A stretch of DNA of 64,000 nucleotides from Brevibacillus dissolubilis (GTDB taxonomy: Bacteria; Bacillota; Bacilli; Brevibacillales; Brevibacillaceae). Under the pieces are notes generated by a model, which was not told the origin of the DNA, ran no database searches, and was given only the letters and a program-made list of their open reading frames with translations. Location: contig NZ_VCNA01000014.1 in NCBI RefSeq assembly GCF_006170445.1, forward strand, positions 62,001 to 126,000, in the 5' to 3' direction. Position numbers and translations under genes: made by a program. Each line of letters starts with the position of its first letter. Position 1 is the first letter of the stretch. This document shows positions 25,262-32,836 of the stretch, one piece after another.

Positions 25262-25325
25262 TAATAAAAAAAGACAGCGGTCCGAGCAGCGCGAGGTAGA
25301 AGCGCTTCGAATCGTCGTCTTTTTT
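25262..25325 (-). terminator. Probable terminator of the YbjQ-family gene
   Basis: Minus strand outer arms AAAAAAAGAC / GTCTTTTTTT close an imperfect GC-rich stem. Confidence 0.5.
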
Positions 25326-25356
25326 TTGTTATTAATCAGGCACAGGTTAGCTCCGG

Positions 25357-25677
25357 TTATCCCAACTTGACCGCTGTACCGGTTGCCACGATCATCAGCA
25401 TGCTCCCATTCGCCCCGATAACCTCAAAATCAAGGTCGACGCCGAGAACTGCATCTGCTCCGCGCAGAGCAGCCGCTTCCTCCATCAGGCGCAGTGCTTC
25501 TTCCCGTCCTTCTTGAAGCTTGCTTTCATAGACCCCGCTGCGACCACCAATGATATCGGTGATCCCGGACAAAAAATCCCGCACGATGTTCGCCCCCATG
25601 ATCACTTCACCGTTGACGATCCCAAGATATTCGCGGACTTCCTTCCCTTGCAGCAGAGGAGTTGTCGTAACGATCAT
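25357..25677 (-). CDS. YbjQ/UPF0145 heavy-metal-binding-domain protein
   Basis: A 106-residue protein with the UPF0145 pattern: [58 protein letters not shown]. These form pentameric dodecin-like shells; the ligand is unknown. AGGT lies 7 nt before ATG 25677 and homologues start with the same VTTT motif, so the upstream extension is rejected. Confidence 0.88.
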   Translation of the reverse strand: MIVTTTPLLQGKEVREYLGIVNGEVIMGANIVRDFLSGITDIIGGRSGVYESKLQEGREEALRLMEEAAALRGADAVLGVDLDFEVIGANGSMLMIVATGTAVKLG

Positions 25678-25910
25678 GTTTTCTACCTGCTTTCCGTTGA
25701 AGTTTCTCTTTATTGTTACGCTGTCAGGTAGAAAACATTCGGGTTGATTCTTTGACACGAGCCTGTGTGTAGGGAAAAACTTTTATGTAGAATCGAGCAT
25801 ATTAGACAATCTTTTTTGAACAATTTGGCTAAATCGGGTCTACAATCGTAAGGTAACAACAGGTACGGTGGGCACCATCGGCGGAAGCCTCCAAGAGAGG
25901 AGGTGAGGCC

Positions 25911-26039
25911 ATGGTCGTTCTTGCAAAGCTGTTTGTCATCATCATGGTAGCGTCTACCCTGCTGAGCTTTTGGTTCGGCATGCGTAAGCTATACAGGTGG
26001 TTACGTAAATGGCATAACAAGAGAAAACCCACCGAATAA
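25911..26039 (+). CDS. Small hydrophobic-basic peptide, 42 aa
   Basis: MVVLAKLFVIIMVASTLLSFW then a strongly basic end (RKLYRWLRKWHNKRKPTE). One TM helix with an Arg/Lys/Trp tail is the build of type I toxins and of small membrane regulators. AGGAGGTGA sits 4 nt before the ATG. The last codons form the left arm of a terminator, and a second terminator follows. The leader contains GTAACAAC, complementary to GTTGTTAC in the trailer, so 5'-3' pairing is possible. No family recognised. Confidence 0.6.
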   Translation: MVVLAKLFVIIMVASTLLSFWFGMRKLYRWLRKWHNKRKPTE

Positions 26040-26066
26040 AGGTTAGACGACCTTCGGTGGGTTTTG
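26024..26066 (+). terminator. Terminator overlapping the small peptide's last codons
   Basis: AAAACCCACCGAA / TTCGGTGGGTTTT, 13-bp perfect arms. Confidence 0.8.
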
Positions 26067-26090
26067 ATTAATCCAAATCCATTTCGCCGA

Positions 26091-26147
26091 GGTTGTAACC
26101 CCGCATTGTTGTTACAACCGCAGATGCGCCACATCTGCGGTCTTTTT
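26091..26147 (+). terminator. Second terminator with an overlapping alternative hairpin
   Basis: ACCGCAGATG / CATCTGCGGT then CTTTTT. An upstream hairpin GGTTGTAAC / GTTACAACC shares its last three bases with this stem, so the two compete. Confidence 0.65.
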
Positions 26148-26225
26148 ATTTGGCTGTCTTTATTGTATGACAGCTGAAGCTTTTTTGGGACATTAAAGTT
26201 TCTTTTAGAAATCCATCCTCGTCCC

Positions 26226-27326
26226 TTACTGCAAGTGCGTCTCTTCCTGCTCCAGCTCTGCCTGCATGCTCAGATAGGCTTCCCGCTTGAGGTGTGTCCA
26301 TTCTTCATCCTGCTCAATCAAACCTTCTTTCATCAGCTTGCCGAGGGCGCGTTTGAAGGCACCTTTGCTCATGTTGAATTTGTCTTTGATGATCTCAGGG
26401 TCAGTCTTGTCGTTGAACGGCATCGCACCGCGCTCGGCCAGATAGGTGAGCAGGGTTTTGGCGTCCTCGCCGTATTGATGCTCTTTGCGCAGGCGTACGG
26501 AGCCGTTGAGTCTGCCATCTTCGCGGACATAAGTGACACGGGCGCGGATTTGCTGACCCATGCGAAGCGGTTCTACCATCTCATCGCGGTGGATGAACAT
26601 GATGTACTTGGCGTCCGTAAAGACAAAAGCACCTTCGCGGATCACACGGTAGACCCGTCCATCCACCCATTGATTGCGCATCTCTTCACCTGCGTTGCGC
26701 GATGCATCCCAGATGACATCTTCGACAGCTGGGTCAGCGAGCAGGCGGCCGTATTTGTCATGCTTGAGTGTGACATACACCTTGTCGCCTTTTTGCGGCC
26801 ATTCTTCACGCATCGGGGAGAGGTCGTCCATGAAGAGGAGCAGGTCTTTTTGTGTACCGTTGTTGAGGAACACGCCCATTCGCGGATTCACTTCCACCAC
26901 TTCGAGCCAGTCATACCGGCCCTCGGTGACGATTGGCATGCGCATGGTGGCGGAGAGGCGGTTTTCGTGGTCATGGTAGAAGAACACCTTGACCTCATCG
27001 CCCACGCGTACCGGCTCTGTCACCTCATTTTTGTGAAGCAGAATATCTACTTCGCCGTCTGTGACGAAGTAGCCGAACTCGGTTTCGCGCTCAATCGGCA
27101 AAGTAGCGATCTGTCCCGCTCTAAACCGGGTAGACTGTGGCGGGATAAACGGCTTGGCAGCTACACGGCCACGCATCTGTCTGCCAGCATCTGGTCTGCT
27201 GCCAAATGCTGGTCTTCCTCCCGCTGCACCGCGGCCTGCTGCTTGACGGCCATAACCCTGTCGGCCTGTAGGTGCACCTGATCCGGAGCGTCGGTTATTG
27301 CTTCTTCCATCTCTTCGATCATTCAT
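26226..27326 (-). CDS. cvfB: CvfB-family S1 RNA-binding protein with Arg/Gly-rich N-terminal tail
   Basis: A 366-residue protein. Residues 1 to about 62 are a low-complexity tail rich in Arg, Gly, Ala and Gln (MNDRRDGRSNNRRSGSG; GRQAAGRGAAGGRP). The rest matches CvfB/YitL: tandem S1-type barrels (GYFVTDGEVDILLHKNEV; GVFLNNGTQKDLLLF; YIMFIHRDEM) and a C-terminal winged helix (NMSKGAFKRALGKLMKEGLI). CvfB homologues are about 280-300 residues and lack such a tail. The family affects virulence gene expression in staphylococci through RNA binding. GGGAAGTGA lies 6 nt before the ATG. Confidence 0.88.
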   Translation of the reverse strand: MNDRRDGRSNNRRSGSGAPTGRQGYGRQAAGRGAAGGRPAFGSRPDAGRQMRGRVAAKPFIPPQSTRFRAGQIATLPIERETEFGYFVTDGEVDILLHKNEVTEPVRVGDEVKVFFYHDHENRLSATMRMPIVTEGRYDWLEVVEVNPRMGVFLNNGTQKDLLLFMDDLSPMREEWPQKGDKVYVTLKHDKYGRLLADPAVEDVIWDASRNAGEEMRNQWVDGRVYRVIREGAFVFTDAKYIMFIHRDEMVEPLRMGQQIRARVTYVREDGRLNGSVRLRKEHQYGEDAKTLLTYLAERGAMPFNDKTDPEIIKDKFNMSKGAFKRALGKLMKEGLIEQDEEWTHLKREAYLSMQAELEQEETHLQ

Positions 27327-27412
27327 TCGTTTTCACTTCCCTGTTCATAACTGCATGAGGTACTGATCTATTGTATAGAGTGCCCGTTTTTGCCCCTTTT
27401 TCTACAGACGAA

Positions 27413-27454
27413 GTACCGCTTCGGCGTTGTGGTCATACGCGGCGGAAGCGGTAC
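27413..27454. repeat. Dyad after ribH
   Basis: GTACCGCTTC / GAAGCGGTAC, 10-bp perfect arms around 22 nt. It lies just after the ribH stop but lacks an adjacent T-run, so it may stabilise mRNA ends more than terminate. Confidence 0.5.
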
Positions 27455-27473
27455 ATTCCGTACAAAAAAAGGG

Positions 27474-27941
27474 TTACTTGTTGAATTGACGGCTCAGGTT
27501 AGCCATCTCGATTGCAGCGGTTGCTGCTTCCCAGCCTTTGTTGCCTGCTTTGGTACCCGCGCGCTCGATCGCTTGCTCGATGCTGTCCACGGTCAGTACA
27601 CCGAAAATAGTCGGTACGCCAGTGGAAAGAGAGATGGAAGCCACGCCTTTGGCAGCCTCGTTGCACACATAGTCAAAATGCGGAGTAGCGCCGCGGATGA
27701 CAGCACCCAGCGTTACAACTGCATCATATTTACCGGACTCCGCCATTTTTTTGGCGATCAGCGGGATTTCGAATGCACCTGGAACCCATGCCAGCTCTAC
27801 ATTTTCTTCTTCAACGCCGTGACGTTTGAACGCGTCAAGTGCACCGCCTACGAGTTTGCTGACGATAAATTCATTAAAACGACCTGCGACAATCCCTACT
27901 CGTAAGCCTGAACCTACTAAATTTCCTTCATATGTACGCAT
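27474..27941 (-). CDS. ribH: 6,7-dimethyl-8-ribityllumazine synthase
   Basis: A 155-residue lumazine synthase that condenses 5-amino-6-ribitylamino-uracil with 3,4-dihydroxybutanone phosphate. Motifs: [37 protein letters not shown] (catalytic His) and [24 protein letters not shown] is 8 nt before ATG 27941 and overlaps the ribBA stop; a GTG three codons earlier lies on the ribosome site. Last gene of the operon. Confidence 0.96.
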   Translation of the reverse strand: MRTYEGNLVGSGLRVGIVAGRFNEFIVSKLVGGALDAFKRHGVEEENVELAWVPGAFEIPLIAKKMAESGKYDAVVTLGAVIRGATPHFDYVCNEAAKGVASISLSTGVPTIFGVLTVDSIEQAIERAGTKAGNKGWEAATAAIEMANLSRQFNK

Positions 27942-27946
27942 GAAAT

Positions 27947-29149
27947 TCACTCCTTTGTGATGGTAAGCAGATGCCCTAATTTCTCGTGTTTGGTCTGCAA
28001 ATATTTTTCATTGGCAGGGTGGCTCTTCATCTGGATCGGCACACGCTCCACCACTTCGAGACAATAACCATTGAGTCCTTTGATTTTACGCGGGTTGTTG
28101 GTGAGGAGTTGGATTTTGCCCACACCGAGGTTACGCAGGATTTGCGCCCCGATGCCATACTCACGCAAGTCTGCCGGGAATCCGAGCATTTCATTGGCTT
28201 CCACGGTGTCATATCCCTGCTCTTGGAGCTTGTAGGCGCGCAGCTTGTTGACTAAGCCGATACCACGGCCTTCCTGGCGCATGTAGAGCAGCACACCTTT
28301 GCCTGCTTCATCGATCTGGCGCAGGGCCGCGTGAAGCTGCGGGCCACAATCGCAGCGGAAAGAGCCGAAGACATCCCCCGTGAGGCACTCGGAATGAACA
28401 CGTACCAATGTCGGCTCATCTGGATTGATGTCGCCTTTGACCAGAGCCAGATGTTCCTTCTGATCGATCTCATTGGTGAAAGCAATGACACGGAAATCAC
28501 CGTATTCGCTCGGCAAGGTCACTTCCACTTCACGCTTGACCAGTGATTCGGTGCGGGTGCGGTAGCGGATCAATTCTTCAATCGAGATGATCTTGAGGTC
28601 AAAACGCTCCGCTACCTTAAGGAGTTCCGGCAGACGGGCCATGGAACCATCCTCGTTCATAATTTCACAAATGACCCCGGCTGGATAGGCACCTGCCAGA
28701 CGAGCCAGATCAACGGCTGCTTCGGTATGTCCGGCACGTCGCAGGACACCGCCCTCTTTGGCGATCAGCGGGAAGATGTGGCCGGGACGGCGATAATGCT
28801 CTGGCCCCTTTTTCTCGTCGAGCATTGCCAGAACGGTCTGGGAACGCTCATGGGCACTGATTCCGGTATGTGTGGTGATCTCATCAATCGAGACAGTAAA
28901 GGCTGTGCCTTGCTTGTCCGTGTTATGCTCGACCATCGGCTTGAGATTGAGCTGTTGTGCGCGCTGCTCGGTGATCGGCACACAGATGAGACCCCGCCCA
29001 TGAGTAGCCATGAAGTTGATCATCTCAGGAGTAGCCGCTTCCGCTGTGCAGACGAAATCCCCTTCGTTCTCCCGGTCTTCATCATCGACGACGATGATAG
29101 GTTTTCCCGCTTTTAGTGCTTCCAGTGCTTCTTCAATGGTATGTAACAT
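27947..29149 (-). CDS. ribBA: Bifunctional DHBP synthase / GTP cyclohydrolase II
   Basis: A 400-residue fusion that makes both riboflavin precursors. The N-half (RibB) has [14 protein letters not shown] and [13 protein letters not shown], forming 3,4-dihydroxybutanone phosphate from ribulose 5-phosphate. The C-half (RibA) has the zinc Cys set ([18 protein letters not shown]) and [13 protein letters not shown], opening GTP. GGAG lies 8 nt before ATG 29149; the upstream open stretch is intergenic. It follows ribE by 46 nt. Confidence 0.97.
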   Translation of the reverse strand: MLHTIEEALEALKAGKPIIVVDDEDRENEGDFVCTAEAATPEMINFMATHGRGLICVPITEQRAQQLNLKPMVEHNTDKQGTAFTVSIDEITTHTGISAHERSQTVLAMLDEKKGPEHYRRPGHIFPLIAKEGGVLRRAGHTEAAVDLARLAGAYPAGVICEIMNEDGSMARLPELLKVAERFDLKIISIEELIRYRTRTESLVKREVEVTLPSEYGDFRVIAFTNEIDQKEHLALVKGDINPDEPTLVRVHSECLTGDVFGSFRCDCGPQLHAALRQIDEAGKGVLLYMRQEGRGIGLVNKLRAYKLQEQGYDTVEANEMLGFPADLREYGIGAQILRNLGVGKIQLLTNNPRKIKGLNGYCLEVVERVPIQMKSHPANEKYLQTKHEKLGHLLTITKE

Positions 29150-29195
29150 GTGAGCTTCTCCCCTTGCTGGTTGCTTCACTAGATTGTGATTGCTT

Positions 29196-29858
29196 TTAGG
29201 CAAAACCATTATCGCGTAAAAAGTCAAGGCTGACCGATGAGCGTCGGGATGATCCCTCCGAACCCTCAGTCCCAAATGTCATCAGACGCTCTACATACTT
29301 GCCGATCACATCGCACTCCAGGTTCACCATATCCCCTGCGTGCTTGTCCCTAAGACACGTATGGGCCAGTGTGTGTGGAATGATCGAGATGGAAAAACCG
29401 TCATTCTCTACATCCACGAGTGTCAGGCTGATGCCATCTACCGTGACAGAGCCGCGTGGGATCATATATTTTTGCAGGGACTTGGGTGCCGTAATGCGAA
29501 ACAGCACGGCATTGGCATAGTTCTCCCGCGAGATGATCTGTCCGACGCCATCCACATGCCCAGATACGATGTGACCGCCAAACCGGTCTCCCATCGCCAT
29601 CGCCCGCTCCAGATTGACCGGCTCTCCGCGCTTGAGCTTGCCGAGGTTGGTCTTCTTGAGCGTCTCGGGCATCACGTCAGCGGTAAAATGACTGGCGGTA
29701 AAGGAAGTGACGGTCAGGCAGACACCATTGACAGAGATACTGTCTCCCAACTGCACACCCCCGAGCACCGTCTTGGCTTGAATCAACACCTTGCTCGCTT
29801 GTGAACCACCCTCTACTCCGGCGATGGTTCCTACCTCTTCAATGATTCCCGTAAACAC
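29196..29858 (-). CDS. ribE: Riboflavin synthase alpha chain
   Basis: A 220-residue protein of two homologous lumazine-binding barrels, each with a conserved start ([26 protein letters not shown]) and repeated [11 protein letters not shown] / [11 protein letters not shown] motifs. It dismutates two lumazines to riboflavin. GTG start directly follows the ribD stop with no gap, and its AAGGAG site lies inside the last ribD codons. The symbol follows Bacillus usage (ribC in E. coli). Confidence 0.96.
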   Translation of the reverse strand: MFTGIIEEVGTIAGVEGGSQASKVLIQAKTVLGGVQLGDSISVNGVCLTVTSFTASHFTADVMPETLKKTNLGKLKRGEPVNLERAMAMGDRFGGHIVSGHVDGVGQIISRENYANAVLFRITAPKSLQKYMIPRGSVTVDGISLTLVDVENDGFSISIIPHTLAHTCLRDKHAGDMVNLECDVIGKYVERLMTFGTEGSEGSSRRSSVSLDFLRDNGFA

Positions 29859-30974
29859 CTATAATCGCTCCTTGCCTTGTGCAAACTGCGGATAGCCGAC
29901 GATACGCAAATCCTGGTCGCTGATCCGCTCCACCTCAATGTCACGAAGCAAAATGGCATCCCCCATCAGCTCAATCCCACTTCCGCCAAATGGTGTAGGT
30001 GCTCCTGCGCCCCCCACCAGCTTCAGTGAAATATAGCTGATCACCTTCTGTATGGCACCTGCTGCGAGGAACGCCCCATTGACAGCGGAGCCACCTTCTA
30101 CCAACAGCGATGTGATCCGCCGCTCTCCTAATGACACGAGTACCTCATCAATCTCCACTTTGCCGCTCGGACTGCTCAAGCGGACGACCTCTACTCCAAG
30201 CTGCTGCAAGGCTTCCTGCTTGTCTGCCGGCGCCCGGTCTGTCGTGTAGATCAACGTAGGGGCAAGACCGTCTGTGACAACCTTGGCATGAAGCGGAATC
30301 CGCAGTGTCGTATCAAGAATCACGCGCACCGGTTGACGAGTCTCCCGCTCTAATCGGGCGGTCAGCGATGGATCATCGGCCAGCACGGTATTGACCCCGA
30401 CCAAAATCCCATCAAACTGGTGACGCAACATATGTACTTCTTCTCTTGCAAGCTCACCTGAAATCCATCGGCTGTGACCCGTTTCTGTCGCTACCTTGCC
30501 ATCCAGTGTACTTGCTGTTTTGACTGTGACGAACGGTCGATTGGTCGTGATATAGTGGAAAAAGATTTCATTCAACCGCTTGGCCTCTTTTTCCAGTACG
30601 CCGACTGTTACCTCTATACCCGCCTCCTGCAGCATAGAAACACCACGGCCGGCCACCTGCGGATTGGGGTCCAGAGTCGCGACGACCACACGGCTGATCC
30701 CCGCTTCGATGATCCCCTTGGCACATGGAGGTGTCCGTCCATAGTGACTGCAGGGTTCGAGCGTGACATAGATGGTCGCTCCACGGGCTTTGTCCCCGGC
30801 CATCCGGAGAGCGTGGACTTCCGCATGGGGTTCTCCCGCTTGGAGATGAGCACCCATCCCGACGATGGCTCCATCCCGGACGACGACGGCCCCCACGACT
30901 GGATTGGGGCTGGTCTGTCCCAACGTGCCTTGTGCCATCTGTAAGGCGACCGCCATATAGTCTTGATCACGCAT
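29859..30974 (-). CDS. ribD: Bifunctional pyrimidine deaminase/reductase
   Basis: A 371-residue fusion. The N-terminal deaminase has zinc ligands in EPHAEVHAL and PCSHYGRTPPC; the C-terminal NADPH reductase has TASTLDGKVATETGHSRWIS and LLVEGGSAVNGAFL. It converts the GTP cyclohydrolase product in two steps. First gene of ribD-ribE-ribBA-ribH. TAGGTGA lies 6 nt before the ATG. The leader shows TATAAT at 31014-31019 but no FMN-riboswitch motif. Confidence 0.97.
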   Translation of the reverse strand: MRDQDYMAVALQMAQGTLGQTSPNPVVGAVVVRDGAIVGMGAHLQAGEPHAEVHALRMAGDKARGATIYVTLEPCSHYGRTPPCAKGIIEAGISRVVVATLDPNPQVAGRGVSMLQEAGIEVTVGVLEKEAKRLNEIFFHYITTNRPFVTVKTASTLDGKVATETGHSRWISGELAREEVHMLRHQFDGILVGVNTVLADDPSLTARLERETRQPVRVILDTTLRIPLHAKVVTDGLAPTLIYTTDRAPADKQEALQQLGVEVVRLSSPSGKVEIDEVLVSLGERRITSLLVEGGSAVNGAFLAAGAIQKVISYISLKLVGGAGAPTPFGGSGIELMGDAILLRDIEVERISDQDLRIVGYPQFAQGKERL

Positions 30975-31013
30975 ATCCGTTCACCTACCTTGGGTCAGGC
31001 TTTATTTTCCCTC

Positions 31014-31019
31014 ATTATA
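31014..31019 (-). promoter_or_regulatory. -10 box of the rib operon
   Basis: Minus strand TATAAT, 39 nt before the ribD ATG; the -35 is poor. The implied leader of about 30 nt is too short to hold an RFN element. Confidence 0.5.
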
Positions 31020-31109
31020 CACAAAACCACTCATCCCGCCCATAGCGGAAGTTCACCTGCTGGACTGTAAAAAATTACATAACTTTTTCAAAACATTGCT
31101 ACTGAATTA

Positions 31110-31118
31110 TGATAAAAT
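31110..31118 (+). promoter_or_regulatory. Extended -10 promoter of uppP
   Basis: TGA-TAAAAT (extended -10 form TGnTAAAAT); weak -35. Confidence 0.45.
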
Positions 31119-31192
31119 AGACAAGTCGTGCTCAAAGGCACATACACTTTTGTTAGAAACCAAGTGAAATTTTTGTGTTAGGAGCGAATCGA

Positions 31193-31975
31193 ATGCTGGA
31201 ACTGTTAGAACACATTATATTGGGGATCGTGCAGGGCTTAACCGAGTTTTTGCCGATCTCAAGTACGGGCCACCTTGTGTTGTTTGGCAAGCTGTTTGGT
31301 CTTCGTGAAGCTGGGCTTTTGTTTGACACCCTGCTGCATATCGGTACGTTCGTAGCCGTTGTCATCGTATTCTGGGGCGACATTCTGCATATGCTCAAAA
31401 ACCCAACCAGCCGTCTCGTCCGACTGCTGATCGTCGGTACGATTCCGACGGGGATCATCGCCCTTACGTTTAAAGACTATTTTGAAGAGATCTCACAGAC
31501 CGGGGCTACCATCGGCTACGAGTTCATTGCCACAGGGATCATCCTCTGGGCGGTTGAATCCATCCGCAAAGGAAGCCGTAACTTTGAGCAAATCAACTAT
31601 ATGGATGCGTTCATCGTCGGTACTCTTCAAGGTGCGGCGATTCTGCCGGCGATCTCCCGTTCTGGTCTGACCATCGCAGGTGCACTCCTGCGCGGGATTG
31701 ACCGTGCGGATGCGGCCCGCTTCTCCTTCCTGATCTCCCTGCCGGCGATCCTCGGTGCGACTGTCTTGCAGGTGAAAGAGCTGGCGGAAGCTCCTGTGTT
31801 GCCGTCCAATCTGTCATACATGCTGATCGGTGCTGTGTTTGCCGCGATCTTCGGTTATGTCGCTGTCCGCTGGATGATTAAGCTCATCAGCAATGGCTCG
31901 ATGAAAGTGTTCGCGTATTATGTATGGGTGCTCGGTGCAGTGATTCTGATCATGCAGGCACTCGGTAAGTGGTAA
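31193..31975 (+). CDS. uppP: Undecaprenyl-diphosphatase (bacitracin resistance)
   Basis: A 260-residue polytopic enzyme of the BacA/UppP family that dephosphorylates undecaprenyl diphosphate to recycle the lipid carrier of peptidoglycan synthesis. Signatures: VQGLTEFLPISSTGHLVL near the N-terminus and PAISRSGLTIAGALLRG in the middle. TTAGGAG is 8 nt before ATG 31193. Monocistronic with a strong terminator. Confidence 0.96.
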   Translation: MLELLEHIILGIVQGLTEFLPISSTGHLVLFGKLFGLREAGLLFDTLLHIGTFVAVVIVFWGDILHMLKNPTSRLVRLLIVGTIPTGIIALTFKDYFEEISQTGATIGYEFIATGIILWAVESIRKGSRNFEQINYMDAFIVGTLQGAAILPAISRSGLTIAGALLRGIDRADAARFSFLISLPAILGATVLQVKELAEAPVLPSNLSYMLIGAVFAAIFGYVAVRWMIKLISNGSMKVFAYYVWVLGAVILIMQALGKW

Positions 31976-31994
31976 GTTGATTCATAAGGTAGAG

Positions 31995-32039
31995 AAAAGC
32001 GCACAACCCTGATGAGATTTCGGGCTTGTGCGCTTTTTT
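31995..32039. terminator. Terminator between uppP and the histidine phosphatase gene
   Basis: AAAAGCGCACAA / TTGTGCGCTTTTTT; usable from both sides. Confidence 0.88.
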
Positions 32040-32050
32040 GCTGCTGTCCG

Positions 32051-32668
32051 TTATTGGGGTTGGTTTTGATTCGCCCATTTGATAAACTCTTCACGGCTGA
32101 TTTTGCCGAGTGTCTGATAATCGTTGCCTTGTGGATCAGGCTTAATCACAATGACATCCAGGTAATCAAATGCAGCTACCCGTTCTGTACCGTGCGCGAT
32201 AATGATTCGGTTTTTACCCGGCTCGGGTGCTGTCTTTAAGAAGGTACCCAGATTCTCCTCCAGCTTTTCTAAAGACAATAACGGATGAGTGACGACCCCT
32301 TTCATTTCAAAAGCAAGGTTGGCCGTTTCACGGGCACGACAGTATGGACTGGCCAATACCGGATATTGAATCGGAATCGCATGCTTTTTGAATACTTCCC
32401 CGATCTGTCTCGCCTGTGTCTTCCCTTTTTCGCTCAGATTGCGTTGGGTCTTGCAATTCGTGAGGTCTACATGGGTCGGGTCATCTTCGCCGACCGTAGC
32501 TTCCCCGTGCCTCATGTACAGAATATATCCGCCTTGCTTCATCGCCTCCAATAACGAAGCCGTATCATTCCCATCTGCCAGTGGAACCGCACTAGCCGTG
32601 CTGCCCGAAAAGAAGAACACAAAGGTGGTAAGCAGGCACGCCAACACGGAAGTCTTTTTGTAAAACAT
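32051..32668 (-). CDS. Secreted histidine phosphatase (phosphoglycerate-mutase-like)
   Basis: A 205-residue protein with a signal peptide (KKTSVLACLLTTFVFFFSG, cleavage near ASA). The catalytic RHG motif is YMRHGEA and the second His is IIAHGTE. Arg and Glu pocket residues are seen around SPYCRARETA. It should hydrolyse phosphate monoesters outside the cell. The frame opens 11 codons before ATG 32668, but the signal peptide fits this start. It neighbours the Pho-box-controlled nucleotidase but has its own transcript. Confidence 0.85.
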   Translation of the reverse strand: MFYKKTSVLACLLTTFVFFFSGSTASAVPLADGNDTASLLEAMKQGGYILYMRHGEATVGEDDPTHVDLTNCKTQRNLSEKGKTQARQIGEVFKKHAIPIQYPVLASPYCRARETANLAFEMKGVVTHPLLSLEKLEENLGTFLKTAPEPGKNRIIIAHGTERVAAFDYLDVIVIKPDPQGNDYQTLGKISREEFIKWANQNQPQ

Positions 32669-32755
32669 ATCTGTCCTACATCCTCTCATAACTTTTTCCA
32701 AACGCGCTTATGTTTCCCAAATGCTTGCCTTCTATTCCACCAATGAAAACCATAC

Positions 32756-32832
32756 GAAAAAATGCACCCCCTCATGCTGCATCAGGATCAACCAAGAGGT
32801 AATCCGATGTCTGCTTGTAAGAGGTGCATTTC
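32756..32832 (-). terminator. Terminator of the nucleotidase gene
   Basis: Minus strand AAATGCACC / GGTGCATTT with a long loop of about 55 nt and TTTTTT after it. Confidence 0.65.
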
Positions 32833-32836
32833 TATC

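Noticed and set aside
26235-27281. Long plus-strand open frame (348 codons)
   Set aside because: Antisense shadow of cvfB caused by its GC-rich codons.
30975-31192. Search for an FMN (RFN) riboswitch before ribD
   Set aside because: None of the conserved core motifs were seen on the minus strand.
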